Shown: positions 1 through 8,300 of the stretch, one piece after another
Layout of the letters: each line of letters opens with the position of its first letter
Position numbering within the stretch: position 1 is the stretch's first letter
Assembly (NCBI GenBank): GCA_024275215.1
Contig: JAJRZO010000325.1
Coordinates: 1-9,967, forward strand
DNA from: Candidatus Zixiibacteriota bacterium
Lineage (GTDB): Bacteria; Zixibacteria; MSB-5A5; JAABVY01; JAHJOQ01
DNA: 9,967 nt
Reading direction: 5' to 3'
Notes under the pieces: model-generated
The model's database searches: none
What the model saw: the letters and a program-made list of their open reading frames with translations, nothing else
What the model was told of the DNA's origin: nothing
Made by a program: the position numbers and the translations under genes

Positions 1-639
1 AGGAACGTTGATATATCTGTCGGTGAAATTCAAATTCTTGTCGGGACGAATCGTTTCAAGCAGTGCGGATTCAAGCCCCTGCACAGAAAGGAGTCGTGGA
101 TGATCTATTCTCTCGATCATTATGACCGGGTCATTCTGTTCGCAATCTCTGAGTGAGCGGATAATGGTTCCAGGGCGATTTCCGACATTAACACGCCACT
201 CGCCCATCATTTCACTTTCACTCTTAATCTCTTCGATCGACAAAGAGACGAATCTTCTGCCAAGAGCTTTTGCGATGGATCTTGCCAGTGCTCGCATGCC
301 GAGACCGGGGGGACCGGTCAGACAAATCACTCGACCTGATTTGCTGTCACTGTTCTGAGCTGCGGCCATGATTTCAAGTATCTGCTCTTTGGCTCTCATC
401 ATACCGAGGATATCTTTGTCGAGAATCTTCCGGGCTGCGCTGATGTCGAATTCTTGATCTGATGACCGTTGCCACGGCAGCGATATGAGCCAGTCAAGAT
501 AGTTTGATATGACTGCGAATTCAGATGAACCCGGAGTAACTTTTTCCATTCGAAACAGCTCCCACTCAGCCGCATCATGCACATGTTGTGGGAGTTCAGT
601 CAGCCGAATCTTGTCTCTGTACATATCACTCTGTATCAT
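1..639 (-). CDS. Lon protease-like AAA+ protein with degenerate ATPase motifs, N-terminally short, 3' end outside the window
   Basis: This frame is open for 213 codons to the window edge, so the C-terminal half (AAA+ lid, any Ser-Lys protease domain) is not visible. Residues about 10-105 match the helical linker and start of the AAA+ module of Lon, including NYLDWLISLPW and a following ARKILDKDILGM segment. The P-loop is at residues 109-116 as GPPGLGMR, where active Lon has GPPGVGKT; the Walker lysine is Met115 and the Thr is Arg116. The region RRFVSLSIEE, the PGTIIR strand-helix and LESALLETIRPDKNLNFTDRY follow Lon order closely. Walker B reads IMIERID (residues 173-179), where Lon has LLDEID. 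The pore-loop Tyr of Lon (TYIG) is Asn151 (VNVG). Nucleotide hydrolysis and substrate threading are therefore unlikely; that is inference. A stop at 655-657 precedes the frame, so the ~240-residue LON substrate-binding domain is absent. The start is uncertain: ATG at 637-639 or GTG at 643-645, both with only a weak GAAG upstream. It is either a divergent Lon pseudoenzyme or a decaying copy. Confidence 0.85.
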   Translation of the reverse strand, partial: MIQSDMYRDKIRLTELPQHVHDAAEWELFRMEKVTPGSSEFAVISNYLDWLISLPWQRSSDQEFDISAARKILDKDILGMMRAKEQILEIMAAAQNSDSKSGRVICLTGPPGLGMRALARSIAKALGRRFVSLSIEEIKSESEMMGEWRVNVGNRPGTIIRSLRDCEQNDPVIMIERIDHPRLLSVQGLESALLETIRPDKNLNFTDRYINVP

Positions 640-751
640 GACCACTGCTTCACTTCAAATCGGTACACATGTGTCTTGCCATGATAATAGCACCGGAGTG
701 TCAATGTGTCCAGAGAATCCGGCTTGATGTGCCACAATTCTGATCTGTTGA

Positions 752-1339
752 TCAGACTGTTTGAAGAACTTGAGGAACACGGATTGTCAGCCTGAAACCA
801 TGAGATTCGTTTTCTGATGGTGTTGCTTTGAGGTGCAGTTTCCGCTTTAGATTGATATATGCAAACCGCTCAGAGTTTGATTTCAACAACTGCACAATAT
901 TCCGGGCTGCAATTGCAAGGTCATCCAGGTATTGCAACTCCAGTTCGATCTCGCTGTAATCGTCGAATACTTTGATTGTCGTTTGTATATCATTTTGAGC
1001 TGTTTGCTCAGGATCCGATTTGCTGTCGAGTTTTTCAAGATTCTCGATAGCCGTAACTTTCGATGTCCCCGGTACTGTTTGTTTCAGTATTTTCGACGGC
1101 ACACCTATTCCAAGAATAAAACTCGAAAGCGTGTGTGGAAGCGGTACCGCCATTATGGGGATGGACTTCATAACAATCTGGAGATCATCTTTCTTGCAGT
1201 ATTGAGCCAGCATGAACCTGACTGTCTCTGTCACTTCGCAGATGTCATCGATTGAAGCGATCAGGTATCGTATAGTATGCGGCTCGCCGTATAGTTCTGA
1301 AACATAGCTGTTCATTGTACTATCAGTAGGTATCGGCAT
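752..1339 (-). CDS. Hypothetical protein, 195 residues, family not recognised
   Basis: I do not recognise a family. The frame is open for 195 codons on the same strand as all its neighbours, starts after the terminator of the preceding unit and ends 107-113 nt before the Lon-like start candidates. These facts, rather than any motif, support it as a gene. The predicted protein is soluble, with no signal peptide or clear membrane segment. A hydrophobic stretch (IPIMAVPLPHTLSSFILGIG, about residues 59-78) is followed by a polar Lys/Asp/Ser-rich linker (about 90-118), an acidic helix-prone region (about 120-155) and a basic, beta-like C-terminus ending GFRLTIRVP. That ending vaguely recalls the last strand of GHKL ATPase domains, but no N, G1 or G2 box is visible, so I do not assign it. 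The first ATG (1337-1339) has no good Shine-Dalgarno sequence; Met9 at 1313-1315 is an alternative start. Its position suggests co-transcription with the Lon-like gene. Confidence 0.6.
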   Translation of the reverse strand: MPIPTDSTMNSYVSELYGEPHTIRYLIASIDDICEVTETVRFMLAQYCKKDDLQIVMKSIPIMAVPLPHTLSSFILGIGVPSKILKQTVPGTSKVTAIENLEKLDSKSDPEQTAQNDIQTTIKVFDDYSEIELELQYLDDLAIAARNIVQLLKSNSERFAYINLKRKLHLKATPSENESHGFRLTIRVPQVLQTV

Positions 1340-1373
1340 TCAAGCGAGAAACTTTCGGAATTGTGAATAAACG

Positions 1374-1410
1374 AAAAAGCCGTCTCCGCATTAAGCAGAG
1401 ACGACTTTTT
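1374..1410 (-). terminator. Rho-independent terminator after the PorV-like gene
   Basis: The DNA forms an inverted repeat: AAAAAG-C-CGTCTC (1374-1386), an 11-nt loop (1387-1397), then GAGACG-A-CTTTTT (1398-1410). Read on the minus strand the internal mismatch becomes a U-G wobble, giving a continuous 13-pair stem that ends in a run of five U residues, 15 nt after the PorV-like stop codon. Read on the plus strand the stem has one C-A mismatch but also ends in five T residues, so weaker two-way action is possible. No plus-strand gene is evident, so its main role should be to end the minus-strand cargo/PorV unit and separate it from the 195-residue gene. Confidence 0.88.
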
Positions 1411-1425
1411 CTGAAACAAGTCACC

Positions 1426-2328
1426 TTACAGGTCGAATGTAAAGCCTATTCTATGATTTTCGCCAAAAGCATCACCCTGTTCGGAGATGTAAGCGTAATC
1501 AAGACCATACTTATTGGCGATCTTGAGTCCTACGCCAAGCGTGAATTCACCGCCGTTGACACCACCACGCACGGCAGCAAAGTAATCCTCCGCAAACTGG
1601 TAGGAATACTCAGCGCCCATACGAAGCGTAATCTCAGACTTGTGCTGGATCTTTTCGATATCGACGGGAATGGTGAATCCTTCGACCGGGAACAGCGCCA
1701 CGCCGATACGGAAAGTGGCTGGGACTGTCTTGTCGAGTTTGGTTCCGAGATCAGACGCAGTCACGCCGAGATTCATCGTCTCATTAACAGCGTATCTTAC
1801 ACCCGCGTCGAAACCGACACCGGTCTTGGTGTAGTTATCGAGTTTCTGGTAGGCAACTTTGAAGTTAAACCCGACCATCAGATTTTCGAGCTGATTGCCG
1901 TATTACGCGATGAACACATGGTCATTAGCATCAAAAGTACCGCTCGTGTTTCCACCGCCATCATAGGATGGAACATCAGCGGTTCCGGAATTCAACCAGG
2001 AGAATCCGAGCGCACCGAACTCGAACTGACCGGCAAATGCAAGATAGTTGTACTTCCGGTCGTAGTCCATGTTGGATGCGATCATGCTTGAGAAAGAGAA
2101 CTTCTCAACCTGTGACAGGCCGGCTGGGTTCCAATAGCCAGCAGTAGCGTCGTTGGCTACTGCGACATAGGCACCGCCCATTGCGAGAGCTCGTGCCCCC
2201 ACACCCATGCGCATCATCGGCATGGAGTGGTTGAATTCAGTGGCTACGGCAACCTGCGAGCAACCCACCACCAGCAGGATGAAAAGCGCCAAACTCAAAG
2301 TCAGCGTCTTTCTTGAGTTTCGTTTCAT
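1426..2328 (-). pseudogene. PorV/PorQ-family outer-membrane protein (UPF0164-like), interrupted by one in-frame stop
   Basis: This encodes an outer-membrane beta-barrel of the PorV/PorQ family. In Bacteroidetes, PorV carries type IX secretion cargo to the cell surface. The diagnostic N-terminal block is intact at residues ~37-70: MRMGVGARALAMGGAYVAVA, then NDATAGYWNPAGLSQVE. The C-terminal half carries alternating barrel strands and ends in IGFTFDL, a terminal strand with Phe and Leu. An N-terminal signal sequence is present; it could be cleaved at AVA-TEF, although the VVGC stretch also resembles a lipobox. The start ATG (2326-2328) has AAGGGTGA seven nt upstream. The total length of 300 codons suits the family. 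Codon 142 (1903-1905 on the plus strand, TTA) is a TAA stop, and the same frame then continues without a shift from YGNQLENLMVGFNFK to a TAA at 1426-1428. One base change, TCA (Ser) to TAA, would explain it and would restore ...FIASYGNQL. The cause may be a sequencing error, a recent nonsense mutation or a mixed population. It lies 65 nt after the giant cargo-like gene. Confidence 0.9.
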
Positions 2329-2359
2329 TGTTCAATCACCCTTCGCTAAAGGTTTCCGC

Positions 2360-2384
2360 AGGACCGGGGATTACCCCCGGTCCT
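2360..2384 (-). promoter_or_regulatory. Perfect 10-bp intercistronic hairpin
   Basis: AGGACCGGGG (2360-2369) and CCCCGGTCCT (2375-2384) are exact complements around a five-base loop. The hairpin lies between the stop of the giant gene (2394-2396) and the ribosome-binding site of the PorV-like gene (2336-2343). On the minus strand the stem is followed by TGCGGAAACC, not by a U-run, so it is not a typical intrinsic terminator. It may stabilise the upstream mRNA end or act as a partial attenuator that lowers expression of the second gene; both readings are inference from position. Confidence 0.6.
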
Positions 2385-2393
2385 ACTGGTGAG

Positions 2394-5300
2394 CTACTTT
2401 GATATGACAGCTATCTTGACCACTTTGTGCTGGCCATCCTGCGTCGTACAGTATGCAAAATAGACACCGTTCGCGACGCGTACGCCGTCAGTCGTCATTC
2501 CATTCCAGTATACCTGACCTGCCGAATTTGCATTGAGTTCTATAACTTCTTCACCACCGAAGTCATAGATCTTCACTGCAATACCATTACCTTCGAATCC
2601 GGATACGATGAGAGTTCTCTCACCCTGTGACGGATCGAACGGGTTCGGGTAGTTGTATGGCTCGCCAGCGTCTGTATACTCATCATCACCAAATGCAGAC
2701 CATATACGCTCACGCGGATTGCCCACATTATCGTTAGCGACGATTCTTGTCCGAGTACCCGGAGTCTTGCAGTATCTCAGAGTCAAATCACCGTTCTGGA
2801 GTACATCAGTCTTGTATGAACCGGGTTCGAGATCGCCGGAAGCCTCGGAGATGAGGATATCATCTTCGTACACGAAGACTTCCTTGACGCCGGAACCGTC
2901 GTCAGCAATCGTGATGACTGTCGGACAATCGTTCGGCAGCGCATCGAGCTTGCTTGTGCGTGTTTCGCCCTGAGCAAGAATCACCGGACCATCATAGTCG
3001 ACAGCCAGAATCTGGAACCATGGATCAGCCGGATTGCTGACACAGTCATGGATTCCATGATTCTCGAGATAGAACTCATCCCATTCACCATAAGAAACTG
3101 GATCGCCGGTGCTGTAGTAATAGGCGTAGTCGCTTCTCTCGCCATCATAGATAGCGACAGCGATTGCACGCTCATCCTCGAGTTCATAGTGAGTCGTAAT
3201 CGTCACTGTGCCGGTTTCATCATCATAGTAGTAACCGACCTGACCCGGGAAGAACGTGCCCAGGAAGAACAGATTATCATCCTGGTTCGGATGTGCTGAG
3301 TTGGTGTCGTTGCTTTCGATCGCTAAGACATCGACGAAGACCTTCTCCCAGTCGATTCCGGATTCGGCATCCGAGAGACTGAAAGTAATAGTCGGGTTCT
3401 TCGAGACATAGTAGTTGTCGAATACGACATCCGGAGGGGTGCAATCGACGTTGAATGTCCAGGTCAGCGAATTCCACGCGCCCTGGTTGTTCTTTGCTTC
3501 GATGTACACAGTATGCGATCCACAATCAAACGGCGGCGCACTGCACTCGCACCCTTCATCGTACATATCATCACAGTCATCAGTCATGTAGATTGAGAGC
3601 AATCCACTGACATCATCCCAACAAACAGCTGTCTTGTAAGCATCATTACCCTGTTCGAGGATTGTGATACCATCAATTTTAACAACAAAGTCGTCAAAAT
3701 TGATATCGGCGAACTCATGAGTCGACACATGGAAGACGAACTTAGGCATTTCACCTTCCTGCGTCGGACTGGTGTAGTAGTTTTCACCGTCGCTGGTACA
3801 CCATGGATAGGCATCGTAGAATTCGATATTCACGTTGCCCTCAGGTTCGTTAATATGCTGAGCGACTGCGAAAATACCGTACAAGCAACTTGTTGAGAAC
3901 TGTACGGTATGGTTCTCAGTATCAAACCAAGCATCATCTCTCAGTTTGTAGATGCCGTCGGATTTCCATTCGCTATAGTCCGGATCCCACCTGAGAACAG
4001 TGAGGGATTCCGCAGGAACGTCAATGGAAGGATCATACGACATCGTAATCTGAGCGTAGTGGTTGTCATCGAAACAACAGTAAGATGATGACAGCACCTG
4101 GTAACCACCACCATCGGCTTTCGGTGACGTATCGTCGTAGTCAGCACAGCCAATGTAGTTGGCGTATATGCTGCCGTTGTGGTTCGCAACCGGTACCCAG
4201 TCATCCTGAGGTTCACCTGATTTCGGCAGCCAGGTTTCCATCATGATCATACAGCCGTAGTGGTCGCCATCGGGCAGATTCACTGTGACTTTATCATCGA
4301 TACCAGTGTAGGTCGATGGCAGATCATCCCAGTAGGTGTATGTCTGAATCATAGAACTGACTGCGCCAGTACCATCAGCGGAACCTACGAAGAAGATCGA
4401 ATAACCTCCGCAGACATATCCGTACGGGTGGACATCTTCCTGGAAGAGCGTGCCGCCATTTGTATTCGGATTGAGATCAATCACCTCATAGTTGAAGTCA
4501 GGAGGATCATTGAAATCATCCTGATACACTCCGAGGGCAACCGGCTCGTTTCCAGACGGAGCGGTCACACGGAGAACACCCTGTGAGTTATCGTTCTGGT
4601 AATTCTTCATGATGACCAGATCAGTCAACTCGCCGGCGGCGAATGTCAGTCCACCGTTGCCGTCAGCAGTAGCGCTGATCTGTGTTGCAGTCGCTTCGTT
4701 GGAGTTAGTTCCATCCGAAGCAAGCATGCGGAAGTTATGAGTTCCGGTGATCGAAGAAGCATCGAACTCAGTCCACCAAAAACCGTTACCCAAACCTACA
4801 GTGCCTGTTTTGACACCTGTCGTAATGTTACCAGTTCCAATACCGATCCATGCGTCACCGTCCTGATACTGGAAGAGTACTTCGGAGGCGTCACCAGACC
4901 AATCGTAACCATAGAGTCTGTTACCGTAGTAACCAATCACCGAAGTGACCGGAGCTGATTGATCGGTGATGTAACCATAGACCGGACCGAACGTGGTCTT
5001 GTTACCGACCAGATCCCAACCGTAGAAGTAGAACCTGTATGTACCTTCCGGCAGACCGGAGATGTTGAACGAGCTTGTTTGTTCGCCATCAGTCGCCGGG
5101 TCAATCGTCTGGTAGTACATCGAGGTTCCACTGTTGTTTCTCAGTTCAAACGCAACCTTAACGATGCCGGAGTTAGCGCCGCTCCAGGAAGCGTCATCCT
5201 TGAACATTGCATAAAGGTCGGCAACCGGCATGCAGGCGTTAAGATCGAGCTGCGGATCGTTGTTAGATTCAACGTCCTGATCGCAGATCTTGGTCGCTGC

Positions 5301-8300
5301 AATCGTCGGGTTGGTCTCGTCGTTGTACAGTGTCCAGTAATCAGAGTCAACGTATCTTCCGGCGCGGTTGTATGCGCGCACTCTGAAGTGGAATGATCCG
5401 TCACTCGTGATCGTATTTAACCACTGTGCATTGTATGGCGGATAGTAATCCGTTGACCAGGTCAGCCACGTACCGGAAAGAACATTCTTGTACATGAACA
5501 CAACCGAATCAATCGGGATATCCGGATTGTCATGCGATGCACTCGCCGTAAATATGGTGTTGTGCCCGATAAATCCGGAGTCTGCTACCGCCGTGCCGCT
5601 TGGCAACGTTACGCTCTGCAACGAAGCATTCGGCAGTTCGTTAGCGATAAAGATCTTGGTAGCAACAGGATTCTGATCGACATTGAATGACGAATCGGTC
5701 AGAACCGCTCTCACCCAGACCCAGCCGTCAGCTACCGCACCCAGCGTCTGCCAGGTTGCCGGGAAGCTGCCGCCAACATCATATGATGTGGCGATATCGT
5801 GCCAGGTTGTCGGAGCGCCTTCCGTAGCATACTGATATGTCACAGAGTACATATTGTAAGCATTGAGTGCGCCCGCTGTAAGTGAGATGTTACCCCAGTA
5901 GTAGTTTTGCCACAAGAGGCTCGTGATAACAGCCTGGTTGGGATCAACGTCAAGGATCGTAACCTGGATCGTATCTCGCGTAACAGGTCTGTTGAGCACA
6001 TCAGTCTTTTCGACGATGAGCCAGGCAGAAATATACCTGTTCATGATATCGTCGTCAGTGTACAAGCCAAGCGTGTATGGATTAAACGTGGCTGTGTACC
6101 ACGGATCAGCCGCGCCCTGTGCTACCCATGTGATAGTACCAGGATTCGCAGACAGCCATCCGTATCTGATGCCGGCAACTTCCATAGTATCCGACATTGG
6201 GATCGTCTGCGACCAGACTGTCATGTCTGATCTTGCCTGAGCATAGACCATACCCGTACCGCTCAGTTTAGTCGATGGCGTATAGAATGTGATTCCATTC
6301 GCCTCGAACTGGCTGAAAGCTATCGGGGCAGCCATGTTGTCGACAAACCATCTCATGTCGGAGTTGACTGTACCTGTCGGATCGAATGTGTTGTCATCGA
6401 AGACGCCGTCATCATCGTAATCCCACATTACATTGCCTGTAATATCAGTTGCGATGACACGGAAATCCCAGAAGATATTGCTCGTCAGACCGGCGGTATT
6501 GTATCCGTAGTAGACGTAAGTACCCTCGTCTGTGGCGGGCATCAACACGCCTATCAATGTGTAATTTGCAAACACATCCGGATCGGTTGTCTTCCTGACA
6601 TATAGTTTGAGATTCGCAAAGTCATTGTATGACTCCTGAATCTCGGCGTAGAAGTCAACCGTACCGGCGATTGTCGGTATGCCGTTAACATCTACAGCCT
6701 GCTGACATGTCAGAACGATATCCGTCGCGTGACCGTCGAGAACAACCGTCACGTATGGCGTAGCCTGATTGTTGTTCAGGTTGTCGTAGAACACCGCACG
6801 AAGAATTACAGTGTCTCCGTCAACAAACGCCATGTTATTCCAGTTACCCTCGAAAGTATCACCAAACGCGGGTATTGTCTGAACATCAAACACGCTGAAT
6901 GCCGACTCACCGTTAGCCATGTAATCGGAGAGCAACGCGTGCTCAAAGTCAACACGAGTAACCGGTGACGGATCATACGCCCAGTCATTAACTCTCGCCC
7001 AAACGTTCAGCGGACGCAGGACTGAATTCATCTTGCGTACTCTCTGACCGTCGGTCGGGTAGATAATTGATGCCGAAGGCGCAACTGTGTCAGGCGCACA
7101 TACATTGAACGGGAATGTGCCTGTGTTCTGGTCATTACGTGTCACACGCACCCAAACCGTGTTCGTACCTTTCGCGAAGTTCGTCGCATTCAGGTAGAAC
7201 TGGAACGGCATGGCGTCAACGCCTTCATAGTAATTAACTCTCTGATTGGGATCATCAAGAGTATTTACGAAGACATCAACCGTGAACGTATCTCCCGGCA
7301 CGTATGACGGGACGTCAATCTCGACCAAGTTCATCGTGTCGAGAGTTATGTCAAATCCGCAACCGGTCTGTGCTGAAACAGCGCCGTTTACGGAGACAAG
7401 ATACGGAGCAAGTGCGACATAGAACCATGTGAACTCAAAAGCGGGACATGCCGCAAGAGCTTCTGTCCATGTCTGACCATTGCCAAGCGTATCGACGCCG
7501 ACAGTCATAACGTCATACACATTACGATTCGGCGGGAATGTGAACAGAGATGTCATTCCTGCCTGATCGATAGTGTCGACAAACTGCTGACCGCCGGCAA
7601 CCTGGCTCATCAGATCATAGAACATCCATGGTCCCGGAGTCCCGGTACCGGCATCCTGATGACGAACATAGAGTGAACAGGCTGCGGCATCGCCTTCCGG
7701 AGTCGAGAGGTTCAGCGACAGTGAGTTGAATACACCGTAAGCGCCTCCCGTTGCCGGATAATCGATGCAGATATCCGGAGCTTCACAGTCAGCGATCATC
7801 GCGACAGTAGTGAAGTTGTACTCGGTGTTGTTAGCATCGTCGATTGTGCGGACAAAGAACTGATAAGTCAAGCCAGGCTGGACTATGACAGTACCATCGG
7901 TTGTCCAGGTGGTGTCATTTGACGAGCCAACCGGAGTCGTCCTGTCAGCGACATCCCAGACGCCATCGCCGCCGTCCCAGAAAACCAGATACAACGAATC
8001 GTCGGTGTTGCTGGCTTTCCAGTCGAGCATGATCGCACACGGACCCTGAGACGGTGTCAACATTGTGACAGGCTCAGGAGGATCAGTGTCAACCCTGTAT
8101 GCCATCGCATTTGTGTTACAGGTAGCAACGTTGGTGTTACCTGCATCATCTGTAAGCACTACAGGAACAGTGTGCACATTGGCGCCGACATCAACAGCCC
8201 AGAAGCCTCCGTCAGCTACTGTCCATGTATAGATGTAATTACCAAATGCGTTAGTATCGGCTATGCACTGTACCTGATTTCCACCGAGACCGGAATTCAT

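Noticed and set aside
122..358. 78-codon plus-strand open frame
   Set aside because: It is antisense to the Lon-like AAA+ core, which is clearly recognisable on the minus strand.
680..710. TTGACA followed by TATTAT on the minus strand upstream of the Lon-like gene, as a promoter
   Set aside because: Only nine bases separate the two boxes, far short of the 16-18 needed for a sigma-70-type promoter, and FCB bacteria often use other -10/-7 signals.
932..1255. 107-codon plus-strand open frame
   Set aside because: It is antisense to the longer 195-codon minus-strand frame, has a Cys/Arg/Phe-rich composition and shows no domain. The minus-strand frame agrees with the direction of all other genes.
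1903..1905. Programmed recoding or an altered genetic code at the PorV in-frame TAA
   Set aside because: TAA is not a selenocysteine or pyrrolysine codon, and the same gene ends in TAA at 1426-1428 just before its terminator. A point mutation or sequencing error is simpler.
1363..2091. 242-codon plus-strand open frame
   Set aside because: It lies antisense to the PorV-like gene and spans its terminator. The translation shows no family features, whereas the minus strand gives clear PorV/PorQ motifs.
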